Positions 1-9,533 are shown, numbered from the stretch's first letter. The stretch is 64,000 nt of DNA from Clostridium sp. D43t1_170807_H7 (GCF_015555905.1 NZ_JADNLK010000007.1:57138-121137), one strand, 5' to 3'. Program-made: numbers and translations. Notes: generated from the letters alone by a model not told the origin.

Positions 1-323
1 TATACTACTTCATGGATCAAGAAACTTATGAGCAAATTCCACTAAACTATGAAAAAGTTGAAGATGCTATAAAGTTCATCAAAGAAAACATGTTTGCAGT
101 AATTAAATTCTACAAAGGTGATGCATTCTCAGTTGAAGCACCAAACTTTGTTGAATTATTAATAACTCAAGCTGACCCAGGAGTAAAAGGTAACACAGCT
201 ACAAACGCTATGAAACCAGCTACATTAGAAACAGGAGCAGTTGTTAACGTACCTATGTTTGTTAACGAAGGTGATACTATAAGAGTTGACACTAGAACTG
301 GGGAATACATGGAAAGAGTTTAA
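1..323 (+). CDS. efp: Elongation factor P, C-terminal part (5' end outside window)
   Basis: EF-P enters the ribosome beside the P-site tRNA and relieves stalling at proline runs. The frame is open from base 3, so the gene begins upstream; about 106 of roughly 185 residues are present, covering the second and third OB-like domains. The C-terminal family signature is intact ([17 protein letters not shown], then VDTRTGEY). The N-terminal domain carrying the modifiable loop is not in the window. A strong terminator follows directly, so efp ends its transcription unit here. Confidence 0.95.
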   Translation, partial: YYFMDQETYEQIPLNYEKVEDAIKFIKENMFAVIKFYKGDAFSVEAPNFVELLITQADPGVKGNTATNAMKPATLETGAVVNVPMFVNEGDTIRVDTRTGEYMERV

Positions 324-332
324 TCTTAAAGT

Positions 333-368
333 AAATGCTAGGTTTTTAAACTTAGCATTTGTTTTTTT
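333..368 (+). terminator. Rho-independent terminator after efp
   Basis: Eight-base arms AAATGCTA and TAGCATTT around an AT-rich loop, followed by GTTTTTTT. Confidence 0.85.
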
Positions 369-374
369 AAGCGA

Positions 375-565
375 GAATCTAAATCTTTGATTTAGTTATT
401 CGAGCTTACACCTACGAGCGGATGTGAGTAGTGTGTTTCATATATTGAATCTAAATCTTTGATTTAGTTATTCGAGCTTACACCTACGAGCGGATGTGAG
501 TAGTGTGTTTCATATATTGAATCTAAATCTTTGATTTAGTTATTGAAGCTTATATAAGTGTGTTC
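375..565. repeat. 72-bp tandem repeat, about 2.6 units
   Basis: Two perfect 72-bp units begin at 375 and 447, and a third partial, diverged unit begins at 519. Each unit begins with GAATCTAAATC TTT GATTTAG, a 7-bp perfect hairpin, followed by a weaker hairpin around CACCTACGAGCGGATGTG. The repeat fills most of the gap between the efp terminator and the next gene. No coding potential is visible. Confidence 0.9.
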
Positions 566-640
566 CTAGTTTCTCTTTTAAAGATTAGAAAATAAGGGTA
601 TAATCATATATATAATAATTTCTTCAAAGGAAGTGAAAGT

Positions 641-1006
641 ATGAGAGAAATATATACTAAAATAGATCAAGTGAAAAATAAGATAAATGATATAAAAGAT
701 GAAAAATATGCAGATATATTTAATTCTTTAAGTGATATATTACTAGATTTATCTTCAAAGGTTGAGGATTTAAATTCAAGACAAGAATATTTAGAAGAAA
801 ATATAGAGTATATAGATAATGATTTAACAGATATACAAGATGAACTATTTGAAGAAGTAACATTTGATGATTTAAACGGATTAGAAGATGAATATGTTGA
901 AATCAATTGTGAAAAGTGTAGTAAACCTTTATTTGTAGAACAACAAGCATTAAATAATAATAATGCTATTCCTTGCCCATTTTGTGGTGGAATGGCTAGA
1001 GATTAA
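641..1006 (+). CDS. Small coiled-coil protein with C-terminal zinc ribbon (CD1247-like)
   Basis: A 121-residue acidic protein. Residues 1-85 are rich in heptad-like Leu/Ile with Asp/Glu and probably form a coiled coil. The C-terminus has two Cys pairs (CEKC at about 92 and CPFC at about 113) typical of a small zinc ribbon. Similar clostridial proteins (CD1247 N-terminal family) lie directly upstream of spoIIIAA, as here. Ribosome site GGAAGTG precedes the ATG. Its function is not known; context suggests a sporulation or regulatory role but does not prove it. It has its own terminator. Confidence 0.8.
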   Translation: MREIYTKIDQVKNKINDIKDEKYADIFNSLSDILLDLSSKVEDLNSRQEYLEENIEYIDNDLTDIQDELFEEVTFDDLNGLEDEYVEINCEKCSKPLFVEQQALNNNNAIPCPFCGGMARD

Positions 1007-1047
1007 TACATAGTATATATTTATTAATATTTAATTCATTTAAAGAG

Positions 1048-1088
1048 CATAGGCTATTGCAATTAATTGCAATAGCCTATGTTTTTTT
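1048..1088 (+). terminator. Rho-independent terminator
   Basis: Long perfect stem (CATAGGCTATTGCAATT and its complement) followed by seven T, between the zinc-ribbon gene and spoIIIAA. Confidence 0.9.
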
Positions 1089-1165
1089 AATTAAATTTAT
1101 GGAATTTATATGTCAGCAAATAAATATATTATTATAGATATTTATTTTGCATATGATTCAAAAGA

Positions 1166-1193
1166 AATATTTTACATATTTTTTTTATAGTAT
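1166..1193 (+). promoter_or_regulatory. Possible sigma-E-type promoter for the spoIIIA operon
   Basis: AATATT, a 14-base spacer and TATAGTAT resemble the mother-cell sigma-E pattern (ATATT / CATANNNT), with one -10 mismatch at the first base. Known biology: spoIIIA is sigma-E dependent in Bacillus. The match is imperfect and inferred only from position and sequence. Confidence 0.3.
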
Positions 1194-1254
1194 GAATAAT
1201 TCGTTATTATGTGAAATAAAAATTAAAGAGAAGGGTAATTAAGGAAGTGATAAT

Positions 1255-2178
1255 ATGAAATATGATGAAGTTTATAAGATACTTCCAGAAAGTATAGGGA
1301 ATAGTATTAAAGAATTTTTAATGAGTGATGGAATACAAGAAATAAGGATTAAAATAGGAAAACCTATAATACTAAATTTATCCTTTGAAGAAAAGGTATT
1401 AGATTATATTCCTACAAAAGATGATTTAAGGTATATGATAGCTAAAATTTCTAATTATTCACTATATGCCTTTGAAGAGGAAATTAAGCAAGGATATATT
1501 ACATTAAAGGGGGGACATAGAGTTGGACTTGCTGGAGAGTGTGTAATGTCAAAGGGGGAAGTTAGGACAATAAAGAATATTTCATCATTGAATATAAGAA
1601 TATGTAAAGAGATTATAGGGGCCTCTAATAAAGTTATGAAGCTAATTACAGAAAATAATAGAGTATATAATACATTAATAGTATCTCCTCCTAAGTGTGG
1701 GAAAACAACCATATTAAGGGATATGGCTAAAAATTTATCTAATGGAATGTATCAAATAAATCTAAAAGGAAAAAAAGTAACAATAGTAGATGAAAGAAGT
1801 GAAATTGCGGCCTGTTATAATGGTGTACCACAAATGAATGTAGGAATCAGAACTGATATTTTAGATAATTGTTTAAAAAAATCAGGAATGATTATGGCAA
1901 TAAGAAGTCTTTCACCAGAAGTGTTAATATGTGATGAGATAGGAACAGAAGGTGATTTAGAAGCATTAAATATGGCTTTTAATTCTGGGGTCAACGTTAT
2001 AGTTACAGTACATGGTTATGATGTAAATGATGTTTACAATAGAAAGGTCTTTAAGGAGTTAATAGATAATTGCGTACTAGAAAGAATTATATTATTAAGC
2101 AATCGAAGGGGGGCTGGAACTATAGAAAGGGTTTATAAGGTAAGTAGAGAGAAGGGGTTACAATGTTTAGAAGTTTAA
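1255..2178 (+). CDS. spoIIIAA: Stage III sporulation protein AA, secretion-type ATPase
   Basis: SpoIIIAA is the ATPase of the SpoIIIA-SpoIIQ channel that joins mother cell and forespore, and it is related to type II/IV secretion ATPases. The 307-residue protein has a Walker A loop SPPKCGKTT at about 148, a DERSE motif shortly after, and a Walker-B-like segment LICDEIGTEGD at about 224. It is the first gene of an eight-gene operon, overlaps spoIIIAB by 16 bp, and starts at an ATG with GGAAGTG upstream. Confidence 0.95.
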   Translation: MKYDEVYKILPESIGNSIKEFLMSDGIQEIRIKIGKPIILNLSFEEKVLDYIPTKDDLRYMIAKISNYSLYAFEEEIKQGYITLKGGHRVGLAGECVMSKGEVRTIKNISSLNIRICKEIIGASNKVMKLITENNRVYNTLIVSPPKCGKTTILRDMAKNLSNGMYQINLKGKKVTIVDERSEIAACYNGVPQMNVGIRTDILDNCLKKSGMIMAIRSLSPEVLICDEIGTEGDLEALNMAFNSGVNVIVTVHGYDVNDVYNRKVFKELIDNCVLERIILLSNRRGAGTIERVYKVSREKGLQCLEV

Positions 2179-2681
2179 TGATTTTTTTTATGTTTCTAAT
2201 TTGTACATTTATAGGTTTCTTTTGGGGAGAGAACTATAAAAGAAGAAGTAGTCAATTAAAAGAATTTCAAAAGGGATTTTTATTATTGAGTAATGAGATT
2301 ATATATGCTAATACTCCATTGCCTGATGCATTATTGGAAATTAGTAAAAAGGTTTCTGAGCCTGTTTCAGAAATTTTTAGTGATATGTCATTTACATTAG
2401 AAAATGGTTATACAGGTACTATATATGAAAGTTTTGAAAGTGCTTATATGAAATCAAAAGAGAAGATGAATTTATCTGATGATGATCATAAGATTATAAG
2501 TGATTTTTTTAAAACTTTAGGTTCATCAGGAGTAACAGGGCAAGATAAGATTTTTAAGATTGTATTAGATAATATAGATATAAATTATAAAGAGGCTAGA
2601 AAATTTGAAAAAGAAAATATTAAATTATATAGAACGTTGGGATTGTCTATTGGTGCGATGCTAGCAATATTTTTTATCTAA
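2163..2681 (+). CDS. spoIIIAB: Stage III sporulation protein AB
   Basis: A 172-residue protein of the SpoIIIA transenvelope complex, related to type II secretion platform proteins. It has an N-terminal membrane helix (residues 3-22), a helical body and a hydrophobic C-terminal tail, which is the family pattern and length. It starts 16 bp inside the end of spoIIIAA, implying translational coupling, with a purine-rich GAGAAGGGG upstream of the ATG. Confidence 0.93.
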   Translation: MFRSLMIFFMFLICTFIGFFWGENYKRRSSQLKEFQKGFLLLSNEIIYANTPLPDALLEISKKVSEPVSEIFSDMSFTLENGYTGTIYESFESAYMKSKEKMNLSDDDHKIISDFFKTLGSSGVTGQDKIFKIVLDNIDINYKEARKFEKENIKLYRTLGLSIGAMLAIFFI

Positions 2682-2699
2682 GGGGGAGTATAATTTATT

Positions 2700-2897
2700 A
2701 TGTTTGATGTAAGTTTGCTGTTTAAGATTGGAGCAATGGGAGTTTTGCTTATGGTTATTGAAAAAGTATTAGAGGGAAATGGGAAAAAGGAATTTGCAGT
2801 ATTAGCCAATTTAGCAGGGATGGTTATTATTTTAGTTACTATTATTGGGATGATATCAAATCTTTTTGATACTGTAAAAACTATGTTTACTTTTTAG
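2700..2897 (+). CDS. spoIIIAC: Stage III sporulation protein AC
   Basis: A 65-residue, two-helix membrane protein, the usual size for SpoIIIAC. Hydrophobic stretches lie at about 5-22 and 35-60 around a charged loop (EKVLEGNGKKE). It is an inner-membrane component of the mother-cell half of the feeding-tube channel. It sits between spoIIIAB and spoIIIAD, with AGGGGGAG as ribosome site. Confidence 0.92.
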   Translation: MFDVSLLFKIGAMGVLLMVIEKVLEGNGKKEFAVLANLAGMVIILVTIIGMISNLFDTVKTMFTF

Positions 2898-2906
2898 GTG
2901 GGTTTT

Positions 2907-3290
2907 ATGGAGATAATTAAAATTGCATTTTTTGCATTTACTGCTTTATTCATATTCCTTTTATTAAAAGATAAAAAATCCGAAATAGGATTACTTGTAG
3001 TACTTTCTGCTGGAATAGGAATATTCCTTTACATGATAGGTCAATTAGCTGATGTAATAGAGTTTATTAAAGAGATTGCCAATAAAGCTAATATAGATAC
3101 AGTTTATATTGGAATTGTGTTAAAAATTCTTGCAATTGCCTATATAACATCTTTTTGCAGCGAAATATGTAAGGATTCAGGAGCTGGGAGTATAGGAAGC
3201 AAGGTTGAGTTTGCTGGAAAAATTATAATACTAGGATTAGCAATTCCAATTTTAATGGCTGTATTGAATTCAATTCTTCAAATATTGTAG
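2907..3290 (+). CDS. spoIIIAD: Stage III sporulation protein AD
   Basis: A membrane protein of the SpoIIIA complex with four hydrophobic segments. The frame is also open from a GTG at 2898, immediately after the spoIIIAC stop, but AGGTGG (2896-2901) is correctly spaced only for the ATG at 2907. That gives 127 residues beginning MEIIKIAFFAF, the family norm. It is followed by spoIIIAE after 8 bp. Confidence 0.9.
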   Translation: MEIIKIAFFAFTALFIFLLLKDKKSEIGLLVVLSAGIGIFLYMIGQLADVIEFIKEIANKANIDTVYIGIVLKILAIAYITSFCSEICKDSGAGSIGSKVEFAGKIIILGLAIPILMAVLNSILQIL

Positions 3291-3298
3291 GTGAGAAA

Positions 3299-4492
3299 AT
3301 GAGAAACTATATTTTAAAGATAATTTGGTCTTTGATAATTATAAGTATTATAGAATTTAGTGGAGTTTCAATATTCCATAATAAAATTGTTTATGCTGAG
3401 GAACTTACTACTATAACTAATGATGAAGAAGTAGAATCAAAGCTTAATAGTCTATATGATTATATAAATACAATGAAAAGTGATGTAGAGCTTATTAATG
3501 AATTAGATCCAATAAGTTATATACAAAGTTATATAGAAACTGGTGAAGGAAATTTATCTTTCTCAACAATTTTGAATGCTGTTATAAGTTTATTTTTTAG
3601 AGAAGTAAAAACTATATTATCATTGGCATTTTCAATTGTTGCAATAGGAATAATATGTTCATTATTTAAGAATATACAATCCTCTTTCTCAAGTGAAGGA
3701 GTATCACAGGTAGCTTTTTATGCTTGTTATGCCATTTTAATAATATTATTATCAAAAACTTTTATTATATCAATATCATTGGCGAAAGATGTAATTGTTC
3801 AAATTACAGACTTTATGGATAAAGTTCTGCCAGTTTTAGTACTTATGTTAGCTGCAGCAGGAGGGTTAACTCAAGCAGCTACTATGGATCCAATAATACT
3901 TGGAGCTACAATATTAATTCCTAAAATATATATGAATGTAATAATACCATTAATTTTAATAACTTTTGTATTACAGTTTACAAATAATATCTCAACGGAA
4001 TCAAAGTTATCTAATTTATGCGGAATGATAAAAAAATCTACTGTATGGTTACAAGGGATTATTCTTACTATTTTTATAGGAATATTAACTATTAGAGGTA
4101 TAACTTCTTCTACTATAGATGCAGTTACATTAAAAACTACTAAATTTGCTGTTGATAATTTTATACCAATAGTAGGAAAGTCTTTTTCAGATGCTATATC
4201 ATCTGTAGCTGGATATTCATTAATTATAAAAAATGCAATTGGATCTATCGGGTTAATAGTTATAATTTTAATAATTTTATATCCAATTATTAAGATAATA
4301 CTATCATCACTTATTTTTAAACTTTCAGCAGCATTACTAGAACCAATAACAGATAAGAGAATCACAAGCTCTATAGCTGCTGCAGGTGAATCTTTAGTAT
4401 TAATAATGTCATGTGTTTTAAGTGTAAGTATAATGTTCTTTATTCTTATAGCAATTATGATATCAGCAGGAAAATTTGTTATAGGAGGGTAA
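3299..4492 (+). CDS. spoIIIAE: Stage III sporulation protein AE
   Basis: A 397-residue polytopic membrane protein. It has an N-terminal signal-like helix (to about residue 31, ending VYA), a polar external segment to about 85, then multiple transmembrane helices with glycine-rich and serine-rich stretches. This is the standard SpoIIIAE layout and length. Known role: membrane subunit of the SpoIIIA channel needed for late sigma-G activity. Ribosome site AGGTGAG lies just before the ATG. Confidence 0.93.
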   Translation: MRNYILKIIWSLIIISIIEFSGVSIFHNKIVYAEELTTITNDEEVESKLNSLYDYINTMKSDVELINELDPISYIQSYIETGEGNLSFSTILNAVISLFFREVKTILSLAFSIVAIGIICSLFKNIQSSFSSEGVSQVAFYACYAILIILLSKTFIISISLAKDVIVQITDFMDKVLPVLVLMLAAAGGLTQAATMDPIILGATILIPKIYMNVIIPLILITFVLQFTNNISTESKLSNLCGMIKKSTVWLQGIILTIFIGILTIRGITSSTIDAVTLKTTKFAVDNFIPIVGKSFSDAISSVAGYSLIIKNAIGSIGLIVIILIILYPIIKIILSSLIFKLSAALLEPITDKRITSSIAAAGESLVLIMSCVLSVSIMFFILIAIMISAGKFVIGG

Positions 4493-4497
4493 GACAA

Positions 4498-5082
4498 ATG
4501 GAATATATAAATAATTTTGTTATAACTTTAGTTGCTACAATGATATTCATGACAGCGGTAGAGATAATTTCTCCAGATAATTCTATGAAGAAATATATAA
4601 AATTTGTCTTAGGATTAATACTTATTTCAGTAATGATAAATCCAATAGTAAAGTTCTTTAATGGTGGTGAGCAAGAATTAGTAAACATTATAAAAAGTTA
4701 TGAAGGTATGCTTTATGAAGGTACAACTAATGAAAGCGAAGAGAGTATAAGTAAAAGTCAAATAGAATCATTTAAAAATAACTTAAATAGTAATTGTGAT
4801 AGTTTACTTAAAGAAGAATTTTCAGACAAAGATTTTAAATCAAATGTTAAATGTGAAATAGATTTAGAAAATATGACTTACAGCATAGAGAGCTTAGAAG
4901 TAGGAGTAAAAGATGGAGGAGTAAAATTAGTTGATAGTATTAAAATTAATATAGATGAAGAAAGTGAAGAAGCAGTATCAAATGAGGAAACAGTGGATAA
5001 TGAAGAAGAAATTAAGAATTACTTATCAGAAGTTTTCAAAATACCAACAGAAAAAATAAAGTTATATAGCATGGGAGAATAA
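4498..5082 (+). CDS. spoIIIAF: Stage III sporulation protein AF
   Basis: A 194-residue protein with two N-terminal membrane helices (about 8-24 and 35-51) and an acidic soluble C-terminal domain, as in the SpoIIIAF family. The ATG at 4498 is chosen because AGGAGGG (4483-4489) is well placed; an upstream in-frame extension lies inside spoIIIAE and is unlikely. It is part of the mother-cell SpoIIIA complex. Confidence 0.93.
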   Translation: MEYINNFVITLVATMIFMTAVEIISPDNSMKKYIKFVLGLILISVMINPIVKFFNGGEQELVNIIKSYEGMLYEGTTNESEESISKSQIESFKNNLNSNCDSLLKEEFSDKDFKSNVKCEIDLENMTYSIESLEVGVKDGGVKLVDSIKINIDEESEEAVSNEETVDNEEEIKNYLSEVFKIPTEKIKLYSMGE

Positions 5083-5108
5083 TAAAGAATAGGAGGGTGA
5101 AGAGAGGT

Positions 5109-5726
5109 ATGGATAAAGATAAATTAAATGAAGAGATGAATAAACTTATGCAAAACAAAAAATTTGTTAATTGCTTAATAGTATTACTTGTAATTATATT
5201 TTTATGGCTTGCAGTTAGTAATTTTATGGGAGATGATGCTAATCTAACTAAAGGAAATAACAATAATACACCTAGTGGAGCTCAAGAAGTTGCAGGTGAG
5301 GAAGGTGTTACTACATCTAAAGAACTATTAGATTATGAAACAGAACAAAAAGAAAAGTTGGAGGAGATACTTTCTAAAATTGATGGGGTAGGAGAAGTAG
5401 TTGTTAATATTTATTTTGAAAGTAGTGAAGTAAAAGTACCAGCAACAAATTCAAGTACTCAAACATCAGAGACACAAGAAGAAGACACTAATGGAGGAAC
5501 AAGAGTAACAAAACAAGAAACAGAGGGAGCAACGGTAGTAATGCAAAGTGATTCAAATACAAGTGAGCCCTTTATAACTAAGACATATAAACCACAAATT
5601 ACAGGGGTGTTAATTGTTGCAGAGGGTGCTAAGAGCAGTAAGATAACATATGATATACAAAAGGCTGTTTCAAGTTTATATAATTTAAGTTTGGATAAGG
5701 TTAATGTATATCCGATGGGAAGCTAG
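5109..5726 (+). CDS. spoIIIAG: Stage III sporulation protein AG
   Basis: The ring-forming subunit of the SpoIIIA channel. It has one membrane helix at about residues 17-37, a Ser/Thr/Gly-rich linker, then a ring-building fold around LEEILSKIDGVGEVVVNI. I prefer the ATG at 5109 (205 residues) because AGGAGGG (5091-5097) overlaps the alternative GTG at 5097. A low-complexity Thr/Glu/Gly insertion (about residues 118-145) interrupts the ring domain, as is common in this family. Confidence 0.92.
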   Translation: MDKDKLNEEMNKLMQNKKFVNCLIVLLVIIFLWLAVSNFMGDDANLTKGNNNNTPSGAQEVAGEEGVTTSKELLDYETEQKEKLEEILSKIDGVGEVVVNIYFESSEVKVPATNSSTQTSETQEEDTNGGTRVTKQETEGATVVMQSDSNTSEPFITKTYKPQITGVLIVAEGAKSSKITYDIQKAVSSLYNLSLDKVNVYPMGS

Positions 5727-5765
5727 CATATATATGTTATATAAAAAGAATGGGAGGAATTAAAA

Positions 5766-6293
5766 ATGACAAAAAAACAATTTGGGATTATTTTTACACT
5801 AATGGCTTTAATAGTATGTGTTGGAGTATTATCTATGAAGCTAAATGAAAATGGTTATAACGATCCAACAAGTTTGGAGGCAGTATTAAAGCAAAATACT
5901 GATGATACTAAAACTGATACAGCTACAGAAGAAACTTTAAGTACAACAGAATATTTCTATAGTATGAGGTTAACTAAAGAGCAACAAGATGAAAAGTATG
6001 TAGATGATATGAAAGCTATTACAGAAGATGCAAATGCATCACAAGAATCAAAGGATATAGCAAATAATGCATTAGTTGAAAAAGCTAAAATGAAAGACCA
6101 AGAAAGTAGAGTAGAATCAGAAATTAGAAATAAAGGCTATGAAGATGCTCTTTGCATGATCAGTGATAACAAAACTGTAAAAGTTTATGTAAAAGTAGAT
6201 GATGTTTTATCAGAGGAAAATGCAGCTGTAATAAAGAAGGTTGTTGAAGATATTACTACTTTAACTGATGTAGATATAACATCAATGAAATAA
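5766..6293 (+). CDS. spoIIIAH: Stage III sporulation protein AH
   Basis: A 175-residue protein with an N-terminal membrane helix (about 5-24), a Thr/Asp-rich linker and a C-terminal YscJ/FliF-like domain. In known sporulators this domain docks with forespore SpoIIQ across the septum. It is the last gene of the spoIIIA operon, with GGGAGGAAT upstream of the ATG. The domain is somewhat short relative to B. subtilis SpoIIIAH (about 218 residues), mostly in the linker. Confidence 0.92.
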   Translation: MTKKQFGIIFTLMALIVCVGVLSMKLNENGYNDPTSLEAVLKQNTDDTKTDTATEETLSTTEYFYSMRLTKEQQDEKYVDDMKAITEDANASQESKDIANNALVEKAKMKDQESRVESEIRNKGYEDALCMISDNKTVKVYVKVDDVLSEENAAVIKKVVEDITTLTDVDITSMK

Positions 6294-6376
6294 TTCATTG
6301 TAATATAAAGGCTCTTTTGCTATAATGAACATAAGGAAAAGTAGGTTTATATAATAAACCTTAAGGAGGTTAAGGC

Positions 6377-6748
6377 ATGGAAAATGTAAACAATGAATCT
6401 ACTGTAGGAATTGTTAAAATTTCTGATGAAGTAGTAAGTGTTATAGCAGAAATAGCAGCAGATGAAATTCAAGGAATAGTTGAAGTTCAACATGGAGTTT
6501 CAAGTAACATATCACAAATATTAAAAGGCAAAAAAGTTTCTAATGGGAAGAGTGTAAAGGTTACATTAGAAGAGGATAAAGCTATAATTGAATTAAATGT
6601 AGCTGTAGAGTATGGTATGAAGATTCCAGAGGTAGTAAGTGCAGTTCAAGAAAATGTTAAAAAGACTGTTGAGGCTATGACTGGCTTAAAGGTTGACAAA
6701 GTTAATGTCAATGTTCAAAACATATATGTTCCAAAACAAGAACAATAA
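6377..6748 (+). CDS. Asp23/Gls24 family envelope stress protein
   Basis: A 123-residue acidic protein with the Asp23/Gls24 fold: VVSVIAEIAADEIQGIVEV near the start and IPEVVSAVQENVKKTVEAMTG near the end. Family members sit at the cell envelope and affect alkaline or envelope stress; in Firmicutes this copy typically lies between spoIIIA or accBC and nusB. A good AAGGAGG precedes the ATG. It is followed by a hairpin that probably ends the transcript. Confidence 0.9.
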   Translation: MENVNNESTVGIVKISDEVVSVIAEIAADEIQGIVEVQHGVSSNISQILKGKKVSNGKSVKVTLEEDKAIIELNVAVEYGMKIPEVVSAVQENVKKTVEAMTGLKVDKVNVNVQNIYVPKQEQ

Positions 6749-6767
6749 GAAGCACTAGAAGTATAGT

Positions 6768-6797
6768 AAAAAACCCTCTGTAAAACAGAGGGTTTCT
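6768..6797 (+). terminator. Rho-independent terminator after asp23-like gene
   Basis: Perfect 10-bp stem AAACCCTCTG / CAGAGGGTTT with a 5-base loop. The T-tract is short. Confidence 0.7.
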
Positions 6798-7011
6798 CAT
6801 TGTAATAGAAAAAAATATAAGGTTTACATAAAAAATTAGATAGTAAATTTTAAAAAAATTATTTATAATAGTAGAAGTTGATTCGTAAAAGATTATTTTT
6901 ATGGACAGAAATAAGATAATATTGTAATATACATATGTTTAATTAATGTAATATAAGTTTATAATACAAATAAAGAGATTAATGTATATTATATATACTC
7001 AGGAGGAAGTT

Positions 7012-7416
7012 ATGAAAAGACAGAAATCAAGAGAAAAAGCAATGGAGTTGCTTTTTAGCATGGAACTTAGCAAAAATACTTATGAGGAAACAATAGAAAA
7101 CTTCATAGAAGATTATGAGATGGATTTAAATACTATAGACGTAGAATATATAAAAAATGTTGTAAAAACAGTTACTGATAATGTAGAAGTTATTGATAAA
7201 AAGATTGTGGAATCTTTAGTTAACTGGAAGTTAGATAGAATTTCTAAAGTTAATCTTACAATATTAAGATTAGCAGTAGGAGAAATGATGTTTGTTGAAG
7301 ATGTTCCAGGAAGTGTAGCAATAAATGAAGCAGTTGAATTAACTAAAAAATATTCAGATGAAAAAAGCTGTTCATTTGTTAACGGAGTATTAGATAAGGT
7401 TTTAAAAAGTTTATAA
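7012..7416 (+). CDS. nusB: Transcription antitermination factor NusB
   Basis: A 134-residue all-helical RNA-binding protein that joins the NusB-NusE boxA complex and supports rRNA transcription. It begins [18 protein letters not shown] and ends with the family motif [15 protein letters not shown]...[10 protein letters not shown]. The ATG at 7012 has AGGAGG five bases upstream; an ATG at 6982 in the same frame lacks one. It starts a run of closely packed housekeeping genes. Confidence 0.95.
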   Translation: MKRQKSREKAMELLFSMELSKNTYEETIENFIEDYEMDLNTIDVEYIKNVVKTVTDNVEVIDKKIVESLVNWKLDRISKVNLTILRLAVGEMMFVEDVPGSVAINEAVELTKKYSDEKSCSFVNGVLDKVLKSL

Positions 7417-7459
7417 TTAAAAAAAGAGTATTTTCGATAGAGTTAGAGGGGGCAAAAAA

Positions 7460-8308
7460 ATGGGTGATAGAATAGATGGTAAGGCTATAGCTTTAGGAGT
7501 TAAGGATAACATAAAAAACTTTATAGAAACTAGAAAGTTAAATGGGATGAATATACCTAAAGTTGCATCTATATTAGTTGGTAATGATGGTGGATCATTA
7601 TTTTATTTGAATAATCAAGAAAAAGTAGCAATTTCACTAGGATTGGAATTCGAAAAAATTCATTTAGGTGATGATGTAACAGAATATGAGTTAATTAAAA
7701 AAATAGAGGAACTAAATAATGATAATAGTGTAAATGGTATAATACTTCAATTACCATTACCTAAAAATATGGATGAAAAGAAAATAATATCATCAATATC
7801 TCCAGAAAAAGATATAGATTGTTTAACCTTTGTTAATCAAGGAAAGCTATACATGGGGGAAGAAACTTTTATGCCGTGTACACCTAAATCTGTATTAACA
7901 ATATTAAAAAGCTTAAATATAAATTTAGAAGGAATGGAAGTAGTTGTAGTTGGAAGAAGTAATATAGTAGGAAAACCAGCTGCAGCATTAATGCTTAAAG
8001 AAAATTGTACAGTTACAATTTGTCATTCAAGGACTAAAAACTTAAAAGAAGTATGTAAGAGAGCAGATATTTTAATTGTTGCTATAGGAAAAGCTAAGTT
8101 TATAGATGATAGCTATGTAAAAGAAGATGCAATAGTTATCGATGTAGGAACTAATTCTGTGGAAGGAAAAATTACAGGTGATGTTGACTTTGAAAAAGTT
8201 ATAAATAAAGCAGCTTTTGTTACTCCTGTACCAGGTGGTGTTGGAGCTCTTACAACAACTCTTTTAATGAAGAATGTATGTGAGGCTTTAGAAAAGTATG
8301 AAAATTAA
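7460..8308 (+). CDS. folD: FolD-type methylenetetrahydrofolate dehydrogenase/cyclohydrolase (divergent)
   Basis: FolD interconverts methylene-, methenyl- and formyl-tetrahydrofolate in the cytosol. The 282-residue protein has the typical segments [10 protein letters not shown] (about 96), [13 protein letters not shown] (about 157) for NADP binding, and [12 protein letters not shown] near the end. Unusually, the YxxxK active-site motif reads YLNNQ (Y49...Q53), so the lysine needed for cyclohydrolase chemistry in studied FolD enzymes is absent. The usual KDVDGF is KDIDCL. It may act mainly as a dehydrogenase. Its end overlaps xseA by 11 bp. Confidence 0.9.
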   Translation: MGDRIDGKAIALGVKDNIKNFIETRKLNGMNIPKVASILVGNDGGSLFYLNNQEKVAISLGLEFEKIHLGDDVTEYELIKKIEELNNDNSVNGIILQLPLPKNMDEKKIISSISPEKDIDCLTFVNQGKLYMGEETFMPCTPKSVLTILKSLNINLEGMEVVVVGRSNIVGKPAAALMLKENCTVTICHSRTKNLKEVCKRADILIVAIGKAKFIDDSYVKEDAIVIDVGTNSVEGKITGDVDFEKVINKAAFVTPVPGGVGALTTTLLMKNVCEALEKYEN

Positions 8309-9533
8309 AACTTTAACAGTATCGGAAGTTAATAATTATATAAAAAAAATATTAGATAATGATTTTATATTAAATAACCTTTCTGTAAGGGGAGAAATTT
8401 CAAATTTAAAATATCATTCAAGTGGTCATATCTATTTTTCATTAAAAGATGAGAATAGTAAGATTAATTGTATTATGTTTAAAAGTAAAAGCTTTGATTT
8501 AGATATTGTATTACAAGAAGGAATGTCTGTAGTAGTATCGGGAAGAGCATCTGTATATTCAGCAAATGGAACATTTCAGATATACTGTGATAAGATAGAA
8601 CAAGAAGGTTTAGGAGAACTTCACATAAAATTTGAAAAATTAAAGGAAAAGTTAAGCAGGGAGGGGTATTTTGAAGAAGAGTTTAAAAAACCCCTTCCTA
8701 AAAATCCTTACAGAGTAGGAGTAGTAACTTCAGAGACAGGTGCAGCAATACAGGATATAATTAATGTTGTAAGAAGAAGAAATACAAAAGTTGATATTAT
8801 TCTTTATCCAGCTTTAGTGCAAGGTGATGGAGCATATAAAACAGTAATTGAAGGTATAGAATATTTTAATAAAAAGAAAAGTGTAGATGTTATTATAATA
8901 GGTAGAGGTGGAGGTTCCATGGAAGAACTATGGAATTTCAACGAAGAACCATTAGCATATGCTATTTTTAAATCAGTAATACCTATTGTATCAGCAGTAG
9001 GACATGAAGTGGACTTTACTATATCTGATTTTGTAGCAGATTTTAGAGCAGCAACACCTTCACAAGCAGCTGAAGTAGTTGTTCCTTTAGAAGAAAATCA
9101 GTATAAGCAAATTAGTGATTATGAAGGCAGATTAGACTTTATAATAAGTGATAGACTTAGAGAAGAAAAACAAAGAGTTAAAAACTTAGAAAAAATATTA
9201 AGTCTAAATTCACCAAGTAATAGAATTGCAAATGCGTATTTAGAAATTGATAATCTAAAGGAAAAAATAGAAAAAATAATAGAATTTAAAATAAAGAGTA
9301 ATAAAGAAAAGATATTTTCATTAAATAATATATTAAATGCACATAATCCTTTGAATATTTTAGCAAAAGGTTATGCTATAATAGAAGATGAAACTGGTAA
9401 AGTAGTTAAAAGCAAAGAATTTTTTGAAGGAACTACTGAAATAAAAATTTCTATGGAAGATGGGTATGTAAAAGGAAATTTTACTCCCATGGAAAAAGGG
9501 GGATTTTATCATGGCAAAGAAGGAAAGCTATAA
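8298..9533 (+). CDS. xseA: Exodeoxyribonuclease VII large subunit
   Basis: The large subunit of the single-strand exonuclease ExoVII. The 411-residue protein has an N-terminal OB fold (residues 5-100), the catalytic region with [14 protein letters not shown] (about 211) and [17 protein letters not shown] (about 235), then a long coiled-coil C-terminus. The ATG lies inside the last codons of folD and the 3' end overlaps xseB by 23 bp, so the genes are probably translationally coupled. Confidence 0.95.
   Translation: MKIKTLTVSEVNNYIKKILDNDFILNNLSVRGEISNLKYHSSGHIYFSLKDENSKINCIMFKSKSFDLDIVLQEGMSVVVSGRASVYSANGTFQIYCDKIEQEGLGELHIKFEKLKEKLSREGYFEEEFKKPLPKNPYRVGVVTSETGAAIQDIINVVRRRNTKVDIILYPALVQGDGAYKTVIEGIEYFNKKKSVDVIIIGRGGGSMEELWNFNEEPLAYAIFKSVIPIVSAVGHEVDFTISDFVADFRAATPSQAAEVVVPLEENQYKQISDYEGRLDFIISDRLREEKQRVKNLEKILSLNSPSNRIANAYLEIDNLKEKIEKIIEFKIKSNKEKIFSLNNILNAHNPLNILAKGYAIIEDETGKVVKSKEFFEGTTEIKISMEDGYVKGNFTPMEKGGFYHGKEGKL

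Noticed and set aside
375..565. Possible CRISPR array
   Set aside because: The 72-bp units are directly adjacent with no unique spacers, are too long for CRISPR repeats, and no cas genes are present.
3871..4497. 208-codon minus-strand frame opposite spoIIIAE
   Set aside because: It is a shadow of spoIIIAE codon bias; there is no ribosome site and no recognisable protein features.
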